64,000 bases of DNA from Mycolicibacterium diernhoferi (GTDB lineage Bacteria; Actinomycetota; Actinomycetes; Mycobacteriales; Mycobacteriaceae): NCBI RefSeq assembly GCF_019456655.1, contig NZ_CP080332.1:3968001-4032000 (forward strand), in the 5' to 3' direction. The notes beneath the pieces are model-generated. The model worked only from the letters and a program-made list of their open reading frames with translations, made no database searches and was not told the DNA's origin. Both the position numbers and the translations under genes were made by a program. Of this stretch, positions 29,401-36,322 are shown piece after piece (position 1 is the stretch's first letter; every line of letters starts with the position of its first letter).

Positions 29401-31717
29401 GCGGGCGCGCGCGGTGCAGGTCGTGCTGCAGGACCGCGCGCTGGCCCTGTCGACCCGCATCCAGGACGACGGTGCCACCGGCGAACCCGACCGCGGTGGC
29501 TGGCTCACGCACTGCACCGCGGGTGCGGCCGCCCCGGCGCCGCTGCCGGCCGCGTGGGACACCGATGCCGTGCGGGCCCGCTGCACCGAGGTGCTGCCGA
29601 ACGGACATGTGGTGGACACACTTGCCGAGCTGGGCGTCGCGGCCATGGGATTCCCTTGGGAAATCACAGAACTGCGGCGTGGAGACGGCGAAATGCTGGC
29701 CGTGGTGCGCGCCGAACCGGACGGCTCGGCACCGGCCACCTGGGCCGGTCTGCTGGATGCCGCGACGTCGGCCGCCTCCATCGTGTTCGACAGCCCGCTG
29801 CGGCTGCGGATGCCGGCCCGGATCGACCGGGTGTCGCTGCGCGGTACGCCGGTGCCGTTCGCGGTCATGCACATTCGGCGCGGCACCGGCAGCACCATCG
29901 CGGATGTGACGATCACCGACGCGCACGGCTCGGTGGTCGGCTTCATCGGCGGCATGTTCTTCGATCAGTTGGAGAACCCCGGCGGCAACGATGTCGCCCG
30001 GATGATCCAGCAGCTGGCCTGGCATCCGACCCCGTGGCAGGACGGCCGGCGGGCTGGGGGCACCTCCCGCTCGCGGGGGCGAGCGCAGCGACCCGGGGAA
30101 TCGGCACAGCCGGCGCAGGTGATCCTGGTCGGCGGGGACGCCGAGACATTGGCCTGGTGCATGCGCGATCTCGCGGCCGCCGATGTGGATCACCGGTTGT
30201 GCAAGACCCCCGAGGAGATCCCGGCCGCCCTGGCTCGGGACGCGGTGGTGTTGGTGTTGCCCCGCGCCGGGGACGCCCCGGCCGACGCCGTCGGCCTGGT
30301 GCACCAGACGCTGACCACGTTGCTCGAACGGGCCGCCTCGGCGCACCTGTGGGCGCTGACCCGCGGCGTCTACGAGGGCAGCGAGATCGGCGGCTCCCCA
30401 CTGTGGGGGTACTCCCGGATCGCCGCCGCCGAACACCCCGGCCTGTGGGGCGGCGTCATCGACGTCGCCGACGACAGCCTGCCCGTCGGGGTGCTGGCCG
30501 CACTCGGCGGACACGGCGTGGTGGTGGTCCGTGACGACATCGCGCTGACCGCACGACTGGCCCCCGCCGAGACCACCCGCAGCGCGGCGCTGACCTGCTC
30601 GCCGGCCGGCACCTACCTGATCACCGGCGGCACCGGAGCGCTCGGCGTGCGGGTCGCCGCGCGGCTGGCCGATCTGGGCGCGCGCCGCATCGTGCTGCTG
30701 TCCCGCAGCGGTATCCCGAACCGGGCGGACTGGCAACCCGACGAGGAGCCGGTCCGCACCATCGTGGTGCTGGAGGAACGCGGCGTGTCGGTGCGGGTGG
30801 CCGCGGTCGACATCGCCGCCCCCGGCGCGGCCGACGACCTGCGGGCCGCGCTGGCCGACCTGCCCCCGGTGCGCGGTGTCGTGCACGCCGCCGGAGTGGA
30901 GGCCGGGGCGCTGCTGGCCGGCACCACCGCCGAGGATTTCGCGGCTGCCATGCGCCCGAAGGTGGACGGCACGCTGACCCTGCACGAGATGTTCCCGCCG
31001 GGAGAACTGGACTGGCTGGTGCTGTTCTCCTCCTGCGGATACCTGGCGGGATTCCCCGGCCAGGGCGCCTACGCGTGCGCGAACGCGTTCCTGGACGCGT
31101 TCGCCCAGCATCGGCGCGGCCTCGGCGACCGCACCACCGCGGTGGCCTGGACCGCCTGGCGTGGTCTCGGAATGGGTTCTGCCTCAAGCTTTGTCGCCGC
31201 GCAACTCAGCGCGCTGGGGATGGGCACCGTCGGCGCCGACGACGCGATGCGGGCGCTGGATCTCGCGGTGCGCGCCGATCAGCCGCACATCGTGGTGCTG
31301 CCGGTGACCCCGGACGCCGCGTCGGTGCCGATGCTGGCCGATATCGCGCCACGCGAGGACGACGATGCCGACGGTTCGGGCCTGACCGGTTTGCCGGTGC
31401 CGCCCGGGCGCGAGGACGTGGACATCGCGGACTGGGTCGGCGATCTGGTGGTGGCCACCGTGGCGGCCGAACTCGGCCTCGCCGAGGACGGGGTGGACCC
31501 GCGGCTGCCGCTGGCCGAGATCGGCGTGGACTCGATCATGACCGTCGCGCTGCGCAAGCAGCTGGAGCGCAAGACCGGGCTGGCGCTGCCCCCGACGCTG
31601 CTGTGGGAGCATCCGACCGCATCCGCGGTCGCCTCCCGGATCGTGGAATTGCTGTCCCCGCACGATCATTCGGCGCAGGACGAGGTGAGCGCGGAGGTCG
31701 GGGCGGGGTGTTCCTGA
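26459..31717 (+). CDS. Iterative type I PKS, 6-methylsalicylate synthase type (KS-AT-DH/TH-KR-ACP)
   Basis: A 1752-residue single-module PKS. KS: DAACAASL with Cys187, H322 (EAHGTGT) and H362 (NTGHLEGG). AT: GHSVGEVAA with Ser641 and the malonyl-type AFHS at 741-744. DH/thioester-hydrolase: GDHPVQGTEIIP with H944 and LLDAAT with D1100. KR: TYLITGGTGALG near 1388 and catalytic Y1538 (GAYACANAF). ACP: GVDSIM with S1692. Length and domain order match bacterial and fungal 6-methylsalicylate synthases, and phrases such as SDDYGKLVMEDLPGIEAWTG and ADGYGRGEGA resemble ChlB1-type enzymes as I recall them. An intact KR argues for 6-methylsalicylate rather than orsellinate. It follows mbtA by 165 bases, same strand; start GTG with GAAGAGG upstream. 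Confidence 0.85.
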   Translation: MTLNGSTAGQQEPTLEPIAIIGIGCRLAGDIDTPADFWRFLLDGGSAVGEVPAERWEPYLRRDPRNAAILDATTRRGSFLSDLPGFDAEFFGVSPREAELMDPQQRLALEVSWQALEDAGVPPRGLAGSDTAVLMGVNSDDYGKLVMEDLPGIEAWTGIGTALCGIANRVSHLLDLRGPSVALDAACAASLVAVHQACQLLRAGETSLALAGGVSALIGPGLTRVLDVAGATAADGRCKSFDDSADGYGRGEGAAVVVLKRLADAQRDNDRVLAIVRGGAVAQDGKTVGIMSPNGAAQEQMFRRTCDTAGIDPAGVDFVEAHGTGTPTGDPVELNALSAVYGVGRPADRPCLVGSVKPNTGHLEGGAGVVGLVKATLALHHEAIPPTAGVRTPTTAVDWSTNGLRVNTETESWPRGPRPRRAAVCSYGYGGTIAHVLLEEAPAPVPAPAEKPIEHPDEQPKTSVYQVVPVSGRSQSRLAANAEALADHLRSAHDELSDVAATLWSRRSHEPVRAAIVAEDHKELVVGLDALAAGERNSSVATGSVVPGAADGAVWVCSGHGSHWVGMGAELLREEPAFAAVIDAIDPVFGAELGFSARAALADGEHGGTDQVQALTFAMQVGLAAVLRSRGAAPAAVIGHSVGEVAACVIAGVFDLTEGAKVACYRARGFRAVQGKGAMALVALSFAETEQRLAGRTDVVAAISAAPSSTVISGTADEVRALTADWAAAGTVVRAVNTDVAFHSPAMDGLTAELARLTGTLHPQPPTIPLYSTALADPRSAALRGPDYWVANLRGRVRFAEAVTAAAEDGHRLYLEIAAHPVVSHSIVETLSHNGIDDYAVLPLHRRNMPEVRSVTTAIAALHCHGAPVALGPAQSGWAHDLPGTQWQHRRFWRTPAAPPGGGAVHDPQTNTLLGGRLEVTGAVPAEVWQTQLDMATRPYPGDHPVQGTEIIPAAVLLNTFLTATGGDLSDVRLRTPVAPGRARAVQVVLQDRALALSTRIQDDGATGEPDRGGWLTHCTAGAAAPAPLPAAWDTDAVRARCTEVLPNGHVVDTLAELGVAAMGFPWEITELRRGDGEMLAVVRAEPDGSAPATWAGLLDAATSAASIVFDSPLRLRMPARIDRVSLRGTPVPFAVMHIRRGTGSTIADVTITDAHGSVVGFIGGMFFDQLENPGGNDVARMIQQLAWHPTPWQDGRRAGGTSRSRGRAQRPGESAQPAQVILVGGDAETLAWCMRDLAAADVDHRLCKTPEEIPAALARDAVVLVLPRAGDAPADAVGLVHQTLTTLLERAASAHLWALTRGVYEGSEIGGSPLWGYSRIAAAEHPGLWGGVIDVADDSLPVGVLAALGGHGVVVVRDDIALTARLAPAETTRSAALTCSPAGTYLITGGTGALGVRVAARLADLGARRIVLLSRSGIPNRADWQPDEEPVRTIVVLEERGVSVRVAAVDIAAPGAADDLRAALADLPPVRGVVHAAGVEAGALLAGTTAEDFAAAMRPKVDGTLTLHEMFPPGELDWLVLFSSCGYLAGFPGQGAYACANAFLDAFAQHRRGLGDRTTAVAWTAWRGLGMGSASSFVAAQLSALGMGTVGADDAMRALDLAVRADQPHIVVLPVTPDAASVPMLADIAPREDDDADGSGLTGLPVPPGREDVDIADWVGDLVVATVAAELGLAEDGVDPRLPLAEIGVDSIMTVALRKQLERKTGLALPPTLLWEHPTASAVASRIVELLSPHDHSAQDEVSAEVGAGCS
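30051..30107 (+). repeat. GC-rich repeat copy inside the PKS gene
   Basis: The segment contains CACCTCCCGCTCGCGGGGGC, a self-complementary stretch, followed by GAGCGCAGCGACCCGGGG. The second part recurs in mbtE (11679-11720) in the same orientation relative to coding. Here it encodes RAGGTSRSRGRAQRPGESAQ, a basic disordered stretch between the dehydratase region and the ketoreductase, unlike the rest of the protein. Confidence 0.45.
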
Positions 31718-31736
31718 GCGGCTACCGGTAAAGCGC

Positions 31737-32869
31737 TCAGTCCTCGAGCAGGTCGCGCACCACCGCGTCGGCCAGCAACCGGCCCCGGTCGGTGAGCACC
31801 AGCCGGCCGGCGCTGGCGTGCACCAGGCCGTCGGACAGCGCCACCTGGGCGCGGCGCTGCTCGTGCTCGGTCAGCACGGCCCGGGGCAGACCGCTGCGCA
31901 GGCGCATCCGCAGCATCACGTCCTCGATGTGGCGGGCGGTGTCGTCGAGATCCTCGGAATCGGCCACCGGTAGCCGGCGTTCGGCGAGAGCCTGCGCATA
32001 GGCGTTGGGGTGCTTGACATTCCACCACCGCGTCGCACCGAGAAAGCTGTGCGCACCCGGGCCGGCGCCCCACCAGTGCCCGCCGTCCCAGTAGCCCAGA
32101 TTGTGCCGGCACTCGCCACCCGGCCGGCTCCAGTTGGACACCTCGTACCACCCCATCCCGGCCGCCGAGAGCCGCGCATCGAGCAGCTCGTAGCGGTCGG
32201 CCAGCACATCGTTGTCCGGTGCGGGCAGTTCCCCGCGGCGGACGCGGCGCGCCAGGGCGGTGCCGTCCTCGACGATCAGCGCATAGGCCGAGATGTGGTC
32301 GACGTCCGCGCCCAGCGCGGTGTCGATGGAGCGCCGCAGATCGTCGTCGGTCTCCCCCGGGGTGCCGTAGATCAGGTCCAGGTTGACGTGCTCGAAGCCC
32401 TCGGCGCGGGCCTCCAGCGCGGCGGCCGGGGCCCGGCCCGCCGAGTGCACCCGGTCCAGCACCTTCAACACGTGCGGTGCGGCGGACTGCATGCCCAGCG
32501 AGATGCGGGTGTAGCCGGCCGCGCGCAGCCGGGCGAACATCGCCGGGGAACTGGACTCCGGGTTGGCCTCGGTGGTGACCTCCGCCCCAGGCGCCAGCGT
32601 GAAATGCTCCCGCACCGCGGCCAGCACCGCGGCCAGCCCATCCCCGCCCAGCATGGTCGGGGTGCCGCCGCCGACGAAGACGGTGTCCACCGGCCGGGGC
32701 CCGACCCGCTGGGCGGCCAGTTCCAGTTCGACCCGCACGGCGGCCAGCCAGCCGTCCGGGTTGGCGCCCCCAGCTCGGACGGGGTGTAGGTGTTGAAGTC
32801 GCAGTAGCCGCAGCGGGTGGCGCAGAACGGCACGTGGATGTAGATGCCGAACGGCCCGCCGATACTCAT
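31737..32869 (-). pseudogene. hemN: HemN/HemW-like radical SAM protein, frameshifted as written
   Basis: A homologue of M. tuberculosis hemN (Rv2388c), annotated as oxygen-independent coproporphyrinogen III oxidase but closer to HemW-type heme chaperones. The N-terminus reads MSIGGPFGIYIHVPFCATRCGYCDFNTYTPSELG with the radical-SAM CxxxCxxC, then leaves the frame. The rest continues in another frame from GANPDGWLAAVRVELELA through VFVGGGTPTML, NLDLIYGTPGE and the C-terminus. The break is a run of five C (plus strand, about 32766-32770) where six would restore a 377-residue protein. Either a sequencing or assembly slip in a homopolymer or a true frameshift. A GACAAT hexamer 7 bases before the ATG suggests a leaderless start. 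Confidence 0.85.
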
Positions 32870-32963
32870 ACCGGGAATTGTCCCAGAACCGGTTCTGCTC
32901 ACCGTGAGCCCAACTCTTGGCCCGATTGGGGCAGGTGGAGGCCTCCGTGGCACAATGGCCGAC

Positions 32964-33059
32964 GTGACCGCCGCCGTTGACAGCACCACCCGCATCACGC
33001 TGGTGGCCCGGCGCCATGTCGATTTCAAGCGCACCTGTACCTGTTGCTGTCTTCCTTGA
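32964..33059 (+). CDS. Cysteine attenuator leader peptide upstream of nirA
   Basis: A short ORF of about 31 codons ending RRHVDFKRTCTCCCLP just before the sulfite reductase gene. The ITLVARRHVD core resembles the small leader peptides seen upstream of actinobacterial sulfur-assimilation genes, and four cysteines sit in the last seven residues. Published work in mycobacteria describes polycysteine leaderless ORFs as cysteine-responsive attenuators: ribosomes stalling at Cys codons when Cys-tRNA is scarce raise expression of the operon. GTG 32964 would be leaderless behind a CACAAT hexamer 7 bases upstream; in-frame ATG 32955 is the alternative start. Confidence 0.8.
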   Translation: MTAAVDSTTRITLVARRHVDFKRTCTCCCLP

Positions 33060-33160
33060 TCCCGTAGACCTGCCCACCTACCCATAGCTGGTCGCCGGAT
33101 CTGCGCCTCCGGAACAGCCACCGGTGCACTGCGCGATCCTGAGCCGGCTCCAGAACAACA

Positions 33161-33170
33161 CGGAGCTCCG
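33161..33170 (+). promoter_or_regulatory. Palindrome containing the nirA ribosome site
   Basis: CGGAGCTCCG is a perfect 10-base palindrome just upstream of the nirA ATG (33177), and its GGAG is the only ribosome-site candidate. Pairing here, or with upstream leader RNA (a CCGGA...TCCGG stem also lies in the 117-base spacer), could hide the site. This is what an attenuator responding to the cysteine leader would need. Inference from sequence only. Confidence 0.4.
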
Positions 33171-33176
33171 AGATAT

Positions 33177-34868
33177 ATGACTGAGACAGTCGCTACGCCT
33201 GCCGATAAGCCGAAGCCGGTGAAGCGGCCCCGCGGGGAGGGCCAGTGGGCGCTCGGCTACCGGGAGCCGCTCAATGCCAACGAGCAGGCCAAGAAGGACG
33301 ACAACCCGCTCAACGTGCGAGAGCGCATCGAGAGCATCTACGCCCCCGGTGGCTTCGACAGCATCGACAAGGGTGACCTTCGTGGCCGTTTCCGCTGGTG
33401 GGGTCTGTACACCCAGCGCAAGCCCGGCTACGACGGCACCTGGACCGGTGACGAGAACACCGACATGCTGGAGGACTCGTACTTCATGCTGCGGGTCCGC
33501 AGCGACGGCGGCGCCCTGACCACCAAGGCGCTGCGCACCCTGGGCGGTATCTCCACCGACTTCGGCCGCGACACCGCTGACCTCTCCGACCGGCAGAACG
33601 TCCAGTACCACTGGATCGAGGTCGAGAACATGCCGGAGATCTGGCGCCGCCTCGACGAGGTCGGCCTGCAGACCACCGAGGCCTGCGGCGACTGCCCGCG
33701 CATCGTGCTGGGCTCCCCGCTGGCCGGTGAGCACCCGGACGAGGTGATCGACGGCACCCCGGCGGTCAACGAGATCGTCAAGCGCTACATCGGCAAGCCG
33801 GAGTACTCCAACCTGCCGCGCAAGTTCAAGACCGCGATCTCGGGCCTGCAGGATGTGGTGCACGAGGTCAACGACGTCGCGTTCATCGGCGTCGAGCACC
33901 CCGAGCACGGCCCCGGTTTCGACCTGTGGGTCGGCGGCGGGCTGTCCACCAACCCGATGCTGGCCCAGCGGGTCGGCGTGTGGGTGCCCCTGGACGAGGT
34001 GCCCGACGTGTGGGAGGGCGTGGTCAGCGTGTTCCGCGACTACGGCTACCGCCGGCTGCGGGCCAAGGCCCGGCTGAAGTTCCTGATCAAGGACTGGGGC
34101 GTGCAGAAGTTCCGCGAGGTCCTGGAGAACGAGTACCTCAAGCGGCCGCTGCTCGACGGGCCCGCGCCCACCCCGGTGACCCGGCCGATCGACCACGTCG
34201 GTGTGACCAGGCTCAAGAACGGTCTGAACGCCGTCGGCGTCGCGCCCATCGCGGGCCGGGTGTCGGGCACCATCCTCACCAAGGTCGCCGACCTGGCCGA
34301 GGCCGCGGGCTCGAACCGGGTGCGGTTCACCCCGTACCAGAAGCTGATCATCCTCGATGTCGCCGATGAGAAGCTCGACGAACTGCGGGCCGGACTCGAT
34401 GCGCTCGGCCTGCCGTCCACCCCGTCGCACTGGCGGCGCAACCTGATGGCCTGCACCGGGATCGAGTTCTGCAAGCTGTCCTTCGCCGAGACCCGCAGCC
34501 GCTCCCAGGTGCTGGTGCCCGAGCTGGAGAAGCGTCTGGAGGACCTGAACGCACAGCTCGATGTGCCGGTCACCATCAACATCAACGGCTGCCCCAACTC
34601 GTGCGCCCGGATCCAGGTCGCCGATATCGGGTTCAAGGGCCAGATGGTCGACGACGGCAACGGTCCCGAGGAGGGCTTCCAGGTGCATCTGGGCGGCAGC
34701 CTGGGCCTGGACAGCGCCTTCGGCCGCAAGCTGCGCCAGCACAAGGTGCTGGCCACCGAGCTCGGTGACTACATCGAGCGGGTCGTTCGCAACTTCGTGA
34801 AACAACGCGAGGACGGCGAGCGTTTCGCTCAGTGGGCGGTCCGCGCCGACGAAGCCGACTTGAGGTGA
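33177..34868 (+). CDS. nirA: Ferredoxin-dependent sulfite reductase NirA
   Basis: A 563-residue assimilatory sulfite reductase, the same length as M. tuberculosis NirA as I recall it. It reduces sulfite to sulfide with ferredoxin as donor. The paired siroheme/4Fe-4S ligands are complete: C426 and C432 (ACTGIEFCKL) and C472 and C476 (INGCPNSCAR). Two ferredoxin-like repeats precede them (HWIEVENMPEIWRRL, KNGLNAVGVAPIAGRVSG). First structural gene of a nirA-cysH-chelatase operon (8 bases to cysH), probably controlled by the upstream cysteine leader. Confidence 0.96.
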   Translation: MTETVATPADKPKPVKRPRGEGQWALGYREPLNANEQAKKDDNPLNVRERIESIYAPGGFDSIDKGDLRGRFRWWGLYTQRKPGYDGTWTGDENTDMLEDSYFMLRVRSDGGALTTKALRTLGGISTDFGRDTADLSDRQNVQYHWIEVENMPEIWRRLDEVGLQTTEACGDCPRIVLGSPLAGEHPDEVIDGTPAVNEIVKRYIGKPEYSNLPRKFKTAISGLQDVVHEVNDVAFIGVEHPEHGPGFDLWVGGGLSTNPMLAQRVGVWVPLDEVPDVWEGVVSVFRDYGYRRLRAKARLKFLIKDWGVQKFREVLENEYLKRPLLDGPAPTPVTRPIDHVGVTRLKNGLNAVGVAPIAGRVSGTILTKVADLAEAAGSNRVRFTPYQKLIILDVADEKLDELRAGLDALGLPSTPSHWRRNLMACTGIEFCKLSFAETRSRSQVLVPELEKRLEDLNAQLDVPVTININGCPNSCARIQVADIGFKGQMVDDGNGPEEGFQVHLGGSLGLDSAFGRKLRQHKVLATELGDYIERVVRNFVKQREDGERFAQWAVRADEADLR

Positions 34869-34875
34869 TCGAGAA

Positions 34876-35598
34876 GTGACAGCAGTGACCAGAACAGCCG
34901 AAGAACTGCAGAATCTCGCCGAGCGGGGGGCCGCCGAACTGGCCGACGCCTCCGCCGAGGAGCTGCTGCGCTGGGCCGATGAGCATTTCGGTGGCGCGGC
35001 CCCGGGGTCGGGCTATGTGGTCGCGTCCAACATGCAGGATGCGGTGCTGGTCGAGATGGCCGCCAAGGTGCGCCCCGGGGTGGACGTGCTGTTCCTGGAC
35101 ACCGGCTACCACTTCGCCGAAACCATCGGCACCCGCGATGCGGTCGAGGCGGTCTACGGCGTGCGGGTGGTCAACGTCTCCCCCGAGAACAGCGTGGCCC
35201 GCCAGGACGAACTGCACGGCAAGGACCTGTTCGCCCGCGACGCCGCGGCCTGCTGCCGGATGCGTAAGGTCGAGCCGCTGAGCAAGGCCCTGAGCGGTTA
35301 CTCGGCATGGGTGACCGGCATCCGCCGGGTCGAGGCCCCGACCCGCGCCAACGCCCCACTGATCAGCTGGGACGCCGCGTTCGGCCTGGTGAAGATCAAC
35401 CCCATCGCCGCCTGGAGCGATGAGGACATGCAGGCCTACATCGACGCCAACGGCATCCTGGTCAATCCGCTGGTCTACGAGGGCTACCCGTCGATCGGCT
35501 GCGCCCCGTGCACCAGCAAGCCGACCGAGGGCGCCGATCCGCGCAGCGGACGGTGGGCCGGGCAGGCGAAGACCGAATGCGGACTGCACGCCTCATGA
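34876..35598 (+). CDS. cysH: Adenylylsulfate (APS) reductase CysH
   Basis: A 240-residue APS reductase converting adenosine 5'-phosphosulfate to sulfite with thioredoxin. The 4Fe-4S ligand pairs that mark APS (rather than PAPS) reductases are present: C126-C127 (AACCRMRKVEPL) and C209/C212 (GCAPCTSKP). The catalytic C-terminal ECGLH is intact. The start is GTG 8 bases after nirA. It supplies sulfite directly to NirA. Confidence 0.96.
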   Translation: MTAVTRTAEELQNLAERGAAELADASAEELLRWADEHFGGAAPGSGYVVASNMQDAVLVEMAAKVRPGVDVLFLDTGYHFAETIGTRDAVEAVYGVRVVNVSPENSVARQDELHGKDLFARDAAACCRMRKVEPLSKALSGYSAWVTGIRRVEAPTRANAPLISWDAAFGLVKINPIAAWSDEDMQAYIDANGILVNPLVYEGYPSIGCAPCTSKPTEGADPRSGRWAGQAKTECGLHAS

Positions 35599-35608
35599 GC
35601 CACCGGTG

Positions 35609-36319
35609 ATGTCACCGGTGATGGTGCTGACCGCGCACGGCAGCGCCGATCCGCGCTCGGCGGTGACCACGCATGCGGTGGCCGACACCATCCGCAGGCT
35701 GCGGCCGGGCCTGGACGTGGTGGTCGCCTTCTGCGAGCAGACCGCACCCAACCTGGTCGACGTGCTGCGCGAGGTCGGTGACCGGGCGGTCGTCACTCCG
35801 CTGTTGTTGGCCGACGCGTTCCATGCGCGCACCGACATCCCGGCGATGATCACCGCCGGCGGGGTGCGCGCCCGCCAGGCCGAGGTGCTCGGCGAGGACG
35901 ATCAGCTGGTCGCGGTGCTGCGCCGCCGGATCGCCGAAGTCGGTGTGTCCGCTGATGATTCGAGTGTGGGTGTGATCGTGACCGCGGTCGGTTCATCGCG
36001 CCCGGCGGCCAATGCCCGCACCTCGACGGTCGCCCCCGCGGTGGCCGTCGGCACCCGGTGGGCCGGGGTGACCACCGCGTTCGCGACCGGACCGAAACCG
36101 TCTCTGCCGGAAGCGGTTCGACGACTTCAGCGCTGCGGGGCGGACCGCGTGGTCATCGCGCCGTGGTTCCTGGCGCACGGCAGGATCACCGATCGGGTCG
36201 CTGATTTCGCTGCCGCGCAAGGTATTCCGATGGCGTCCCCACTGGGTTCGCACCGGTTGGTGGCCGAGACGGTGCTGGACCGCTTCGACGCCGCCGTCGC
36301 GCACCGCGTGGCGGCCTGA
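35609..36319 (+). CDS. Sirohydrochlorin ferrochelatase/CbiX-like protein (Che1 type)
   Basis: A 236-residue CbiX/SirB-type chelatase expected to insert iron into sirohydrochlorin, giving the siroheme used by NirA. The first half has the metal-site motif LTAHGSADPRS and TPLLLADAFHARTDIP; the second half repeats the fold (IVTAVGSSRPAAN, IAPWFLAHGRITDRV). I start at ATG 35609, 10 bases after cysH; GTG 35606 or ATG 35621 are also possible because of the local repeat CACCGGTGATG. It corresponds to Rv2393 (che1) in position and operon. Confidence 0.88.
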   Translation: MSPVMVLTAHGSADPRSAVTTHAVADTIRRLRPGLDVVVAFCEQTAPNLVDVLREVGDRAVVTPLLLADAFHARTDIPAMITAGGVRARQAEVLGEDDQLVAVLRRRIAEVGVSADDSSVGVIVTAVGSSRPAANARTSTVAPAVAVGTRWAGVTTAFATGPKPSLPEAVRRLQRCGADRVVIAPWFLAHGRITDRVADFAAAQGIPMASPLGSHRLVAETVLDRFDAAVAHRVAA

Positions 36320-36322
36320 CCC

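Noticed and set aside
27059..31111. 1350-codon open frame opposite the PKS gene
   Set aside because: Shadow frame; low-complexity Arg/Gly/Gln/His composition, no start signal, and the plus strand carries complete PKS catalytic motifs.
32844..33059. 71-codon version of the nirA leader ORF
   Set aside because: The upstream codons overlap the divergent hemN start and have no ribosome site; the short Cys-rich C-terminal part is the meaningful unit.
33078..34805. 575-codon minus-strand frame opposite nirA
   Set aside because: nirA on the plus strand has all siroheme/4Fe-4S ligands; the antisense product has no domains.
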